From Candidatus Gemmiger stercorigallinarum (GTDB lineage Bacteria > Bacillota > Clostridia > Oscillospirales > Ruminococcaceae): a stretch of DNA of 64,000 bases. The notes under the pieces were generated by a model. The model was not told where the DNA came from. It did no database searches and was given only the letters and a program-made list of their open reading frames with translations. Position 1 is the first letter of the stretch; each line of letters opens with the position of its first letter. Both the position numbers and the translations under genes were made by a program. The DNA lies in NCBI GenBank assembly GCA_019119495.1, contig DWWX01000020.1:121738-185737 (forward strand). Reading direction: 5' to 3'. Below are positions 27,287 through 36,001 of the stretch, piece after piece.

Positions 27287-28954
27287 TCACTTCGATTTTT
27301 CGATCATCTCGCGGGCGTTGGCCAGGCTCAGGTCGGTGACATTGTCGCCGGAGATCATGGCCGCCAGCGCGCGCACGCGGCCGTCCATGTCCAGCGTGTG
27401 GATCTGGGTGTAGGTGCGGCCGTCGCGGACGGTTTTCTGGATCAGCAGCTGGTTGTCGGCAAAGGCGGCTACCTGGGGCGTGTGGGTGATGCAAAGCACC
27501 TGATGCCCGGCGGCGGTGTCGTGCAGCAGCTTGCCGATGCGCCCGGCAGCCAGGCCGGAAACGCCGGTGTCGATCTCGTCATAGATGACAGTGGGGATGG
27601 CGTCCTTGTCTGCCAAGGCGCTCTTGAAGGCCAGCATGATGCGGGACAGTTCGCCGCCGGATGCGATCTTGGCCAGCGGCTTGGGCTCCTCGCCGGGGTT
27701 GGTGGAGATCAAAAACTCCACCGTATCCTGCCCGGCGGAGGCCAGCGGCCCGCGCTTGTGGCGCAGCGTGAAGCGGATGCCCGGCATGTTCAAAAACGCC
27801 AAAGCCGACAGCATCTCTTTGTTCATATCGTCAAAGGCTTTCAGGCGGGACTGGGTCAGCCGTTCCGCAGCCTGCCGCGCCTGACGGAACAGCTCCTGCT
27901 TGCGCCGGTTCAGTTCCTCGATGCGCTGGGCGGAGCTTTGGTAATTTTCCAGCTCGGCGGCCGCAGCGTCGCGCCGGGCCAGCAGGTCGGCAACCTCGCC
28001 GCCGTATTTGCGCTTTAACCGGTAGATCAGGTCCAGCCGCGCTTCGATCTGGTCCAGCTCGCCGCCGTCAAAGCTGTAGCTGTCCAGCCGGTCGGCCAGC
28101 TCGGTGGTCAGGTCGCGGGCGGAATAGTACAGCTCGTCCAGGCGCTCGGAAAGGGGGGCAAGGCTTTCGTCCAGGCGGGCGGACTCGCCCAGGCTGGTGG
28201 AGGCCCCGCCCAGCAGATCGGCCGCGCCGGCTGTGTCGCCCTCCTCGTCGCCGGACAGCGCGGCGTAGGCGGCGGTGATCCCCTCCAAAATGCTCTGCGC
28301 ATGGACGATGACCTTTTTGCGTTCGCCCAGGGCTTCCTCCTCGCCGGCGGTCAGGCCGGCGGCGTCCAGCTCCTCCACTTCCTCAGTCAGAAGGGCGATG
28401 CGGCGCTGTTTGTCGGCCTCGCTGGCCGTCAGGGCATCGGCTTCCCGCTTGATTTGGACCACCTGGCGGTACAGGTCGTGGTAGGCTTTGCGCAAATCGC
28501 CGTTCTGGGCATACTGGTCCAGCAGCGAGAGGTGCATGGCCGGGTTGGTCAGGCTCTGGCTGTCGTGCTGGCCGTGGATGGCCAGCAGCCCGGAGCAGAT
28601 GTCCCGCACCACCGTGGCGGTGGCGGGCATGCCGTTGATGCGGCAGCTGCCCTTGCCCTCGGCGTTGATCTCACGGTAAAGCAGCAGGTCGTCCAGGGCC
28701 TCGTAGCCGCTGCGCTCCAGTTTGGCGCGGACTGTTTCGGGGATATTCTCGAAGGTGGCCCGGATACAGGCTTTCTGCGCGCCGCTGCGCACCAGCTCGC
28801 GGGAGGTGCGGTTGCCCAGGATCGCGTTGATGGAGTCGATCAGGATGGACTTGCCCGCGCCGGTCTCGCCGGTCAGCACATTAAAGCCGGGGGCAAATTT
28901 GACCTCGGCTTTTTCGATCACGGCAACATTTTCGATTTTGAGGTCCGTCAGCAT
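27287..28954 (-). CDS. recN: DNA repair protein RecN
   Basis: SMC-like ATPase of 555 residues acting early in double-strand break repair. Walker A is GETGAGKS (about residues 29-36). A coiled-coil pair occupies the middle. The C-terminal signature SGGELSRIMLAFK and Walker B TVIYDEIDTGVSG complete the ABC head. It follows argR by 31 bases. In Bacillus recN is followed by spoIVB and spo0A; here the next gene is tyrS. Confidence 0.96.
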   Translation of the reverse strand: MLTDLKIENVAVIEKAEVKFAPGFNVLTGETGAGKSILIDSINAILGNRTSRELVRSGAQKACIRATFENIPETVRAKLERSGYEALDDLLLYREINAEGKGSCRINGMPATATVVRDICSGLLAIHGQHDSQSLTNPAMHLSLLDQYAQNGDLRKAYHDLYRQVVQIKREADALTASEADKQRRIALLTEEVEELDAAGLTAGEEEALGERKKVIVHAQSILEGITAAYAALSGDEEGDTAGAADLLGGASTSLGESARLDESLAPLSERLDELYYSARDLTTELADRLDSYSFDGGELDQIEARLDLIYRLKRKYGGEVADLLARRDAAAAELENYQSSAQRIEELNRRKQELFRQARQAAERLTQSRLKAFDDMNKEMLSALAFLNMPGIRFTLRHKRGPLASAGQDTVEFLISTNPGEEPKPLAKIASGGELSRIMLAFKSALADKDAIPTVIYDEIDTGVSGLAAGRIGKLLHDTAAGHQVLCITHTPQVAAFADNQLLIQKTVRDGRTYTQIHTLDMDGRVRALAAMISGDNVTDLSLANAREMIEKSK

Positions 28955-28985
28955 GCGGTGTCCCCTCCCCTTTTTCGGGAATGTG

Positions 28986-29447
28986 TCAGCGGCGCGGCGT
29001 GTAGCTGCGCAGTTCTTCGCAGATGGCGTGGGCGGCTTCCTCGGTGCGCATCAGGATAAAGAAGGTATCGTCGCCGGAAAGCGTGCCCACCACGTTGTCC
29101 CAGGCGCGGGCGTCGAACACCTCGCAGGCGGCGTTGGCCATGCCGGAAAAGCACTTGACCAGCACCAGGTGCCCGGCATAGTCCACCTTGAGCACCGATT
29201 CACGGAAGATGGTCTCGAACCGGCTGGGCGAATGGCTGACTTTGCCCGATTCCGACGCCGCGACATAGCGGTAGCCGCCGCTGCCGGTGGCGGCCTTGAC
29301 CAGGCGCAGCTCGCGGATATCGCGGGAGACGGTGGCCTGCGTCACGTCAAACCCCTCCGCCCGCAGGTAGGAAAGCAGTTCCTCCTGCCGGTCAATGGGA
29401 TGCTTTTCGATCAGATCCAGGATGGCCTGGTGTCTTGCACGTTTCAT
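28986..29447 (-). CDS. argR: Arginine repressor ArgR/AhrC
   Basis: The 153-residue product has an N-terminal winged helix (RQEELLSYLRAEGFDVTQATVSRDIRELRLVK) and a C-terminal arginine-binding and oligomerisation domain (VLVKCFSGMANAACEVFDARAWDNVVGTLSGDDTFF). It represses arginine synthesis and activates catabolism in response to arginine. Its placement between nadK and recN is the classic Firmicutes order. Target arginine genes are not in the window. Confidence 0.95.
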   Translation of the reverse strand: MKRARHQAILDLIEKHPIDRQEELLSYLRAEGFDVTQATVSRDIRELRLVKAATGSGGYRYVAASESGKVSHSPSRFETIFRESVLKVDYAGHLVLVKCFSGMANAACEVFDARAWDNVVGTLSGDDTFFILMRTEEAAHAICEELRSYTPRR

Positions 29448-29456
29448 GCCTGTATG

Positions 29457-30296
29457 TCATCTCCTTGTCAGTTTGGTCTCCACCGCGCGGAACTGTTCGG
29501 CTTCGTCAAACACCACGTAAGAAAGGGCCTGTTCCGCGGTAAATATCTCGATCGAATCCCCCGGCGCCAGCGTACAGCTGATGCGGCTGTCGGCACTGGC
29601 CAGTACGGTATCGCGGTTGGCGGCCGACGAAACGATGGTCATGCGCCGTTTGTCTGAAAATACCAGCGGCGCAGCCTGCCCGCCGTGGGGGCAGATGGCA
29701 GTCAAAACGAACACCGATGCCGTCACATCCAAAATCGGCCCGCCGGCGGACAGCGAGTAGGCCGTGGACCCGGTGGGCGTGGCCAGAATGACGCCGTCGC
29801 TGCGAAATTTTCCCACGCAGATGCCGTCGCAGTAGACGGCATAATCCATTGGATGCAGACGGGAACGGCTGTACAGCACCACATCGTTCAAAGCAAAAGC
29901 CTGCCAGCCGCCGCTGCTCTCCGCGCGCAGCAGCGCACGCTTTTGCAGGTGATAGTCGCCGTCCACCAAACGGCGGAAATTGGCGGGCATCTGCGCCACC
30001 TCGCAGGTGGCAAGAAAGCCGGTGCGCCCCAGGTTGATGCCCAGCACCGGCTTGCCGGCGTCCAGGCACTCGGCGGCCGCGCGCAAAAGCGTGCCGTCGC
30101 CGCCCACCGTTACGACCAGATCGGCCGCGGCAATGCCCTCCGCCTGGGGGCAGCAGACGGCATCCTGCCCCATCGCCGCCGAAAATTCCTGCGCCATCAA
30201 CACCTCCGCGCCGTAACCGCGCAGCAGTGCTGCGGCGCTGCGTGTAACGGACAGGTCAGCGTCTTTCATGGGATTGGGATAGAGAAAAACCGTCAT
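29457..30296 (-). CDS. nadK: NAD kinase
   Basis: Phosphorylates NAD to NADP. It has 279 residues with VVTVGGDGTLLRAA (GGDGT motif), LGINLGRTGFLA, FALNDVVLYSR (NDxV motif) and the glycine-rich ATPTGSTAYSLSAGGPI. ATG 30296 follows AGGAG. It lies between tlyA and argR in the conserved block. Confidence 0.95.
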   Translation of the reverse strand: MTVFLYPNPMKDADLSVTRSAAALLRGYGAEVLMAQEFSAAMGQDAVCCPQAEGIAAADLVVTVGGDGTLLRAAAECLDAGKPVLGINLGRTGFLATCEVAQMPANFRRLVDGDYHLQKRALLRAESSGGWQAFALNDVVLYSRSRLHPMDYAVYCDGICVGKFRSDGVILATPTGSTAYSLSAGGPILDVTASVFVLTAICPHGGQAAPLVFSDKRRMTIVSSAANRDTVLASADSRISCTLAPGDSIEIFTAEQALSYVVFDEAEQFRAVETKLTRR

Positions 30297-30353
30297 GTTC
30301 TGGCTCCTGGCACATGGGGAACGCGGACAAAACTCCGCGGTTCAAACAAAAAA

Positions 30354-31172
30354 TCAGTGGCCGGACGGGGCTTTGTCCAGCGCGGCATGGGCGGCCTCCA
30401 CCACCCGGTCCACCGCATCCTCTGGCAGGCGGGGGCTAAAATCGCCGTGGCGGACAAACAGCAGAAACTCGATGTTGCCTTCCGGCCCCTTGATGGGCGA
30501 AAAATCCAGCCCCAGCGCCGAGAAGTGGCTGGCCTCGGCGTAGCCGATGGCGGCGCGCAGAACCTCCCGATGGGTGGCAGGCTCGCGCACCACGCCCTTT
30601 TTGCCAACTTTCTCCCGCCCGGCCTCAAACTGGGGTTTGACCAGGCAGACGCCGCAGGCGCCCGGCGTGCAGACCGCGTCCGCCACCGGGAAAATATGCT
30701 TGAGCGAGATAAAGGACACATCCACGCTGAAAAACTCGATAGGCTCGGCCAGCATGTCCGGCGTCACATTGCGGATATTGGTGCGCTCCATGTTGACGAC
30801 GCGGCTGTCGGTGCGCAGGCTCCAGGCCAGCTGGCCGTAGCCCACGTCCACCGCATACACCTTGACGGCGCCGTTTTGCAGCATGCAGTCGGTAAATCCG
30901 CCGGTGGACGCGCCGATGTCCATGCAGACCTTGCCGTCCGGATGCATCGGGAACACCTGCATGGCTTTTTCCAGCTTGAGGCCGCCGCGGCTGACATAGC
31001 CGATATCGTGGCCGCGCACCTCAACGACGGCGCCTTCCGGCACCGGCTCGCCGGCCTTGTCAGCCTTCTGCCCATTGATAAAGACGATGCCCGACATGAT
31101 CAGCGCCTTGGCGCGCTCCCGACTCTGCACCAGGCCGTTCTGGCAGAGATATTGGTCCAAACGCAGCTTCAT
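30354..31172 (-). CDS. tlyA: TlyA family rRNA methyltransferase / S4-domain protein
   Basis: The 272-residue product has an N-terminal S4 RNA-binding domain (MKLRLDQYLCQNGLVQSRER) and an FtsJ-like S-adenosylmethionine methyltransferase domain. The latter has DIGASTGGFTDCML, VDVSFISLKHIFP and LVKPQFEAGREKVGK. In mycobacteria TlyA 2'-O-methylates 16S and 23S rRNA; the Firmicutes homologue (YqxC) is less well defined. The ATG overlaps the dxs stop (ATGA), so translation is coupled. Confidence 0.92.
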   Translation of the reverse strand: MKLRLDQYLCQNGLVQSRERAKALIMSGIVFINGQKADKAGEPVPEGAVVEVRGHDIGYVSRGGLKLEKAMQVFPMHPDGKVCMDIGASTGGFTDCMLQNGAVKVYAVDVGYGQLAWSLRTDSRVVNMERTNIRNVTPDMLAEPIEFFSVDVSFISLKHIFPVADAVCTPGACGVCLVKPQFEAGREKVGKKGVVREPATHREVLRAAIGYAEASHFSALGLDFSPIKGPEGNIEFLLFVRHGDFSPRLPEDAVDRVVEAAHAALDKAPSGH

Positions 31173-33046
31173 TCCATGCTCCTTGAGGTAAGGATGTTCA
31201 ACACGCTGTCGGCCAGCGCGGCGGCGTCCAACGCCTGGTCTTTGCGCAGCTGGGGGACGTTGGCGTGCAGCAGGTGGCGGTTGTCCACCGCGTGCAGCAG
31301 GAAAGTCCCCCGCCAGCCGCTTTGCTGCAAAGCAAAACAGAGCTGCTGGCCGATACCGCCGTCCCGCACGCACTCCTCGGCAAACAGGATGGTTTTGTAC
31401 CCGGCCAGGGCTTTGCAAATGCCCTCCGGCAGCGGCACGATGCGCACCAGCTTGCAGCAGTCGGCCCGGACGCTCTTTTGCAGCAGCAGGTCGCAGGCGG
31501 CCAGAGCCTCCTCGGCCTCGGCGCCGTAGCTGACCAGCACCGTATCGGCGCCCTCCTGCCGGTCGATAAAGTCAAACTGCTCGCCGCTGCAGCCCAGCGC
31601 CGCCAGCGAGGGCTTTTCCTCCCCGCGGGGGTAGCGGATGGCCCGCGGGCCGTTGGGGTGCCGGACCAGCCGGGTCAGCCAGTATTCCAGCTCGGCATAG
31701 TTGGCGGGCGAGTAAGTCTCCACCCGCATCTCGCTGAAAAAGGCCGGGTCGTAGATACCCTGGTGGGTCTCGCCGTCGTTGGGCACCAGCCCGGCCCGGT
31801 CCACGGCAAACAATACGTTCAGGCGCATCAGGCAGACGTCGTGGATCATCTGGTCATAGGCGCGCTGGAAGAAGGTGGAGTAGATGGCCACCGTGGGCAG
31901 CAGCCCCTGGCTGGCCAGGCCCGCCGCAAAGGTGACGGCGTGCTGCTCGGCCATGCCCACATCGAAAAACCGGTCGGGGTGGTCGTGCTTGAAGTACTGC
32001 AGGCCGGTGCCGTATTTCATGGCGGCGGTGATGGCGCACAGCTCTCGGCAGTCCTTCCCCAGCTCGGACAGCTTGGAACCGAAACAGGTGGAAAAGCTGT
32101 CTTTGGGCGAGACTTCCGGGTTGGTGATGTGGTTCATATCAAACGCCGAAACGCCATGAAATTCGCCGGGGTTTTCCTCGGCCGGCTTGAAGCCCTTGCC
32201 CTTTTTGGTGACCACGTGGATGAACAGCGGCGCCGCCTGCTCCTGGAGGTTTGTGAACATCTGGCTGAGCTGGAGAACGTCGTGCCCGTCCACCGGGCCC
32301 ACATACTGGAAGCCCATCTCCTCGAACATGGTGGAGTGATAGATGCCGCGGCGGATGATCTGCTTGCCGCCCTGCAGCACCCGCACCATACCTGCGCCCA
32401 CCACCGGGATGCTTTCCAGCGCGGTCTCCATCTGGGCCTTGGCATGGAAATACTTGGGGTCGGTGCGCAGGCGGGTCAGGTAGTTGGCGATCTCGCCCAC
32501 ATTTTTCGAGATGGACATTTTGTTGTCGTTGAGGATGACGATCAGGTTATTGAGCATCCCGATGTTGTTCATGCCCTCGTAGACCATGCCGCCGGTGAAC
32601 GCGCCGTCGCCGATGATGGCCACCACCTTGCCCGGCTCCCCCTTGATCTTTTTGGCGCGGGCAATGCCGATGGCAACCGACAGCGCGGTGCTGCCGTGGC
32701 CGGCAATAAACGCATCGCAGTCGCTTTCGGCCGGGTTGGGAAAGCCGGAGATGCCGTCTTTCTGGCGCAGCTGGGCAAACCCGGCGCGGCGGCCGGTCAG
32801 CAACTTGTGGGTATAGCACTGGTGGCCCACGTCAAAGACGATTTTATCCTGCGGCAGGCGCAGCGCCCGGTGCAGCGCGACCGTCAGCTCCACCACGCCC
32901 AGGTTGGAGGAAAGATGTCCGCCCGTGGCGGAAACGCTCTCGATCAGGAAGCTGCGGATCTCGTCGCACAAGACGGGCAGTTCCTCCGGAAGCAGCTTTT
33001 TGACATCACCTGGCCGCCGGATGCGGCTCAGCAATGGATACCTCAT
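31169..33046 (-). CDS. dxs: 1-deoxy-D-xylulose-5-phosphate synthase
   Basis: First enzyme of the MEP isoprenoid pathway: thiamine-diphosphate-dependent condensation of pyruvate and glyceraldehyde-3-phosphate. It has 625 residues. GHLSSNLGVVELTVALH, the ThDP/Mg motif GDGAFTGGMVYEGMNN, and the pyrimidine-domain DVGMAEQHAVTFAAGLA are all present. ATG 33046 follows AGAGGTG. It is next to ispA, which uses the pathway's products. Confidence 0.96.
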   Translation of the reverse strand: MRYPLLSRIRRPGDVKKLLPEELPVLCDEIRSFLIESVSATGGHLSSNLGVVELTVALHRALRLPQDKIVFDVGHQCYTHKLLTGRRAGFAQLRQKDGISGFPNPAESDCDAFIAGHGSTALSVAIGIARAKKIKGEPGKVVAIIGDGAFTGGMVYEGMNNIGMLNNLIVILNDNKMSISKNVGEIANYLTRLRTDPKYFHAKAQMETALESIPVVGAGMVRVLQGGKQIIRRGIYHSTMFEEMGFQYVGPVDGHDVLQLSQMFTNLQEQAAPLFIHVVTKKGKGFKPAEENPGEFHGVSAFDMNHITNPEVSPKDSFSTCFGSKLSELGKDCRELCAITAAMKYGTGLQYFKHDHPDRFFDVGMAEQHAVTFAAGLASQGLLPTVAIYSTFFQRAYDQMIHDVCLMRLNVLFAVDRAGLVPNDGETHQGIYDPAFFSEMRVETYSPANYAELEYWLTRLVRHPNGPRAIRYPRGEEKPSLAALGCSGEQFDFIDRQEGADTVLVSYGAEAEEALAACDLLLQKSVRADCCKLVRIVPLPEGICKALAGYKTILFAEECVRDGGIGQQLCFALQQSGWRGTFLLHAVDNRHLLHANVPQLRKDQALDAAALADSVLNILTSRSME

Positions 33047-33113
33047 TGCGGTACACCTCTTGTTTTTCTCTCCTGCGGCGCGCCATGGCACCGGCAATAC
33101 AGCAGTTTCCCCG

Positions 33114-33584
33114 TCAGCCCGGGATCGGCATGACAAATCCGATCAATACGCCCAGGGCGGCGCCGGCCAGCACCTGAATGGGCGTGTGGCCGACCATTTC
33201 CTTCAGGCGCTTGTCCGCCAGCCAGGGCATGCTCTGGGCGCTTTCGTCCATCCACTCGTTGAGCATTTGATTCAGGACCTTGGCCTGCTCACCGGTCTCG
33301 CGGCGGACGCCCATGGCGTCGTACATCACAATGACCGACAACACCACCGCGATGGCAAACAGCGTTGAATCGACGCCGCAGTAGCGCCCGGTGGCCACCA
33401 CCATGGCACAGACCGTGGCCGAGTGGGAGCTGGGCATGCCGCCTGCGCCCCAGATCCGCTCCGGGATAAATTTCCCGATAATGATCAGATTCAGGATCAC
33501 CTTGACCAGCTGCGCCGCCAGCGAGGCGACCAGCGAGGTGACCAGAACAAAATTCCACTGTAATGGCATCAAAAGCCACTGCAT
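33114..33584 (-). CDS. Divergent PAP2 family membrane protein (DUF212)
   Basis: The 156-residue product has four hydrophobic segments. The PAP2-like motif GGMPSSHSATVCAM and the later VGHTPIQVLAGAALGVLIG mark the divergent PAP2/DUF212 family, putative lipid-phosphate phosphatases. Its place between ispA and dxs suggests, without proof, a role with prenyl phosphates such as undecaprenyl pyrophosphate. ATG 33584 follows GGGGTATGA, a weak ribosome site; the upstream frame overlaps ispA. Confidence 0.87.
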   Translation of the reverse strand: MQWLLMPLQWNFVLVTSLVASLAAQLVKVILNLIIIGKFIPERIWGAGGMPSSHSATVCAMVVATGRYCGVDSTLFAIAVVLSVIVMYDAMGVRRETGEQAKVLNQMLNEWMDESAQSMPWLADKRLKEMVGHTPIQVLAGAALGVLIGFVMPIPG

Positions 33585-33679
33585 CGTTTCATACCCCAAT
33601 TCACACAGTTTTGCACTCAGCCGCACAAAAGGCGCGGCGCTTCTGTACAGAACCTTTCTATTCTTGTGTCGCTTGCACT

Positions 33680-34567
33680 TTATTTGCGGCGTTCCAGCAG
33701 TCCGCAAGCCAGCTGCCGCAGAAAATCAGCCGCCTCCCCCAGCGGCGCCAGGGCAGCCAGGGCGGCATCGTTGTGCTGTGCCGCCAGCCGGCGTGCCCCA
33801 TCCAGCCCGTACAGGCTGACAAAGGTGGTTTTGCCGTTTTCAGCGTCGCTGCCAATGGGCTTGCCCAGGGTCGCGGCGTCCGAGGTCACATCCAGCACAT
33901 CGTCCACGATCTGGAACACCAGGCCGATCTCGGAGGCATACTGCTCCAGCGGCGTGCGCACCGCGCCGGCGTCCGCCGCCGCGGCGCAGCCCATCTGCAC
34001 GGCGGCCAAAATCAGCGCGCCGGTCTTGTGCCGGTGCAGCTCCAGCAGCTGGGCCTCGCCGGCGGATTCCCGCTCAAACCGCTTGTCCAGCTCCTGGCCG
34101 TACAGCATCCCCCGCGCGCCGGCTGCTTTGGCCAGAACAGCCGCAGCCTCCGCCCGGCTTTCGGCAGGCAGCGGCGCGTTGGCCACCGCCTCGAACGCCG
34201 CCGTCACCAGCGCGTCAGCGGCCAGCAGCGCGGTGGCCTCGTCAAACTGCCGGTGGCAGCTGGGCCGGCCGCGGCGCATATCGTCGTTGTCCATGCAGGG
34301 CAGGTCGTCGTGGATCAGCGAATAACAGTGCAGCATTTCCAGCGCGGCGGCGTAATCGGCCGCGGCCTCCGCACTGCCGCCGGCAAGCCGGCAGGCAGCC
34401 AGCACCAGCACGGCGCGCACCCGTTTGCCTCCGCCCAGCAGGCTGTAGCGGGCGGCCTGGCTGATGCGGGCGGCGGCCGGCAGGTAACGGTCGCACAGCG
34501 TTTGCAGGCGGTCCTCTGTCAGTTGGACAAATGCGCCATATTGCGCTTTGTATTCCTCATTCGTCAT
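33680..34567 (-). CDS. ispA: Polyprenyl (farnesyl) diphosphate synthase
   Basis: Condenses IPP with allylic diphosphates to make farnesyl diphosphate, upstream of undecaprenyl carrier synthesis. It has 295 residues. The first Asp-rich motif is IHDDLPCMDNDDMRRGRP, the second is FQIVDDVLDVTSD, and GGGKRVRAVL and the C-terminal ENGKTTF are also present. ATG 34567 follows GGAGG and overlaps the xseB 3' end by 11 bases, so it is coupled to xseB. Product chain length is inferred from family and context. Confidence 0.94.
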   Translation of the reverse strand: MTNEEYKAQYGAFVQLTEDRLQTLCDRYLPAAARISQAARYSLLGGGKRVRAVLVLAACRLAGGSAEAAADYAAALEMLHCYSLIHDDLPCMDNDDMRRGRPSCHRQFDEATALLAADALVTAAFEAVANAPLPAESRAEAAAVLAKAAGARGMLYGQELDKRFERESAGEAQLLELHRHKTGALILAAVQMGCAAAADAGAVRTPLEQYASEIGLVFQIVDDVLDVTSDAATLGKPIGSDAENGKTTFVSLYGLDGARRLAAQHNDAALAALAPLGEAADFLRQLACGLLERRK

Positions 34568-34790
34568 TGTCGTCCTCCGTCGCCTGGGGCGAAGCCTGCA
34601 GCTTGGCGTCGATCTCCTCGATCTGCAGCTGCGCGGTCTCAAGGGCGGTATTGCAGTACTGGATCAGGTCGGCCGCTTCGGCGTAGAGCTTGACGCTCTC
34701 AGCCAGCGGTGTCTCCTGGGCCTGCATCTGCGCCAAAATGGCCTGAAGGCGGGCCAGGCCGTCCTCAAAGGTCTTGGGTGCTTTTTTCAT
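34557..34790 (-). CDS. xseB: Exodeoxyribonuclease VII small subunit
   Basis: A 77-residue helical protein with the family pattern FEDGLARLQAILAQMQAQETPLAESVKLYAEA, ending in an acidic tail. It binds XseA to form exonuclease VII, which degrades single-stranded DNA. Its ATG overlaps the xseA stop by four bases. Confidence 0.93.
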   Translation of the reverse strand: MKKAPKTFEDGLARLQAILAQMQAQETPLAESVKLYAEAADLIQYCNTALETAQLQIEEIDAKLQASPQATEDDNDE

Positions 34791-36001
34791 GGGGTTTCCT
34801 CCGCCTGGTTCACTTGGTTTACGGTGCAGTCTGCGGCAGCGCCGCTGCCGCGCAAAGTAATGCGGTCCCCCGCTTTCAGCTGCGGGACGGTCAGGCAGCG
34901 GCCCCCGGCATCCTCCACCATGGCATAACCGCGGCTGAGCACCGCATAGGGGTTCAGCGACGATGCCAGCCCGGCCGCCGCGCCCAGGTCCGCCGCTTTG
35001 CGGCGGGCAAGGTCGTGCCCGGCACGCATCAGCTGGCCGGCACAGCCGGAAAGCTGGCTGCGCCGGTCCGCCAGGCGGACGTTCATCCGGCGCAGGGCCT
35101 GCTCCGGGCGGGCGGTACTGAGGGTATTATAGCACACTTGCAGCGAATGCTGTATATTTTTTTGAATATTTTCGCGCAGACTGCATATTTCTTCCTGCAT
35201 GCGCCGGCGGTCGGGCACGCACAGTTCCGCGGCGGCCGAAGGCGTGGGCGCCCGCAGGTCTGCCACGTAATCCAAAATGGTATAGTCGATCTCGTGCCCC
35301 ACGGCCGAGACCACCGGCTTGCGGCAGGCGTAAGCGGCGCGGGCGATGCGCTCGCTGTTAAAGACCCACAGGTCCTCCCGGCTGCCGCCGCCGCGGGTGA
35401 CCAGGATCAGCTCCGGGCGCGGGTCGGCGTCCAGCGCCCGGATGCCCGCCACAATGCTGTCCTCCGCCTCGGCGCCCTGCACGCTGACCGGGGCCAGCAG
35501 CAGTTTGGCCAGCGGCCAGCGGCGGCCGATCACATTGCGCACATCCTGCAGCGCCGCTCCGGTCTTGGAGGTGACCACGCCGATGCACGTTGGCACGGCG
35601 GGCAGCGGGCGCTTGTGTTCGGGGGCAAACAGGCCCTCGGCTTCCAGCTTCTTTTTCAGCGCGTCAAAGGCCATCTGGGCCGCGCCGGCGCCGAAGGGAC
35701 GCAGATAGTCGGCATAAAACTGGAACGCACCGTCCCGCTCGTAGATGGTCACGCGGCCGTAAGCCAGCACCAGCATGCCGTCCTGCGGCGCAAAGCGCAG
35801 CAGCCGGGCCTTGTCCCGGAACATGACCGCCTTGATGGAAGCGGCGTCGTCCTTCAGCGTAAAGTAGAGATGGCCGCTTTTATAGTGGCGGGTAAAGTTG
35901 GAGATCTCGCCGCAGACCACCAGGCTGTTCAGCGGTTCACATTCGGCCAGCACATCCTTTGCCAGCCGGTTCAGCGCCGTTACGCTGATGTAGTCGGCCA
36001 T
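34787..36001 (-). CDS. xseA: Exodeoxyribonuclease VII large subunit
   Basis: The 404-residue catalytic subunit has an N-terminal OB fold (ISNFTRHYKSGHLYFTLKDD), a catalytic core (GVVTSKTGAALQDVRNVI, LVTRGGGSREDLWVFN, VSAVGHEIDYTILDYVADLRAPTPSAAAEL), a coiled-coil region, and a C-terminal beta hairpin (NPYAVLSRGYAMV). ATG 36001 follows GGGAGGTG and lies inside the end of the TsaD-like gene (22-bp overlap). Confidence 0.95.
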   Translation of the reverse strand: MADYISVTALNRLAKDVLAECEPLNSLVVCGEISNFTRHYKSGHLYFTLKDDAASIKAVMFRDKARLLRFAPQDGMLVLAYGRVTIYERDGAFQFYADYLRPFGAGAAQMAFDALKKKLEAEGLFAPEHKRPLPAVPTCIGVVTSKTGAALQDVRNVIGRRWPLAKLLLAPVSVQGAEAEDSIVAGIRALDADPRPELILVTRGGGSREDLWVFNSERIARAAYACRKPVVSAVGHEIDYTILDYVADLRAPTPSAAAELCVPDRRRMQEEICSLRENIQKNIQHSLQVCYNTLSTARPEQALRRMNVRLADRRSQLSGCAGQLMRAGHDLARRKAADLGAAAGLASSLNPYAVLSRGYAMVEDAGGRCLTVPQLKAGDRITLRGSGAAADCTVNQVNQAEETP

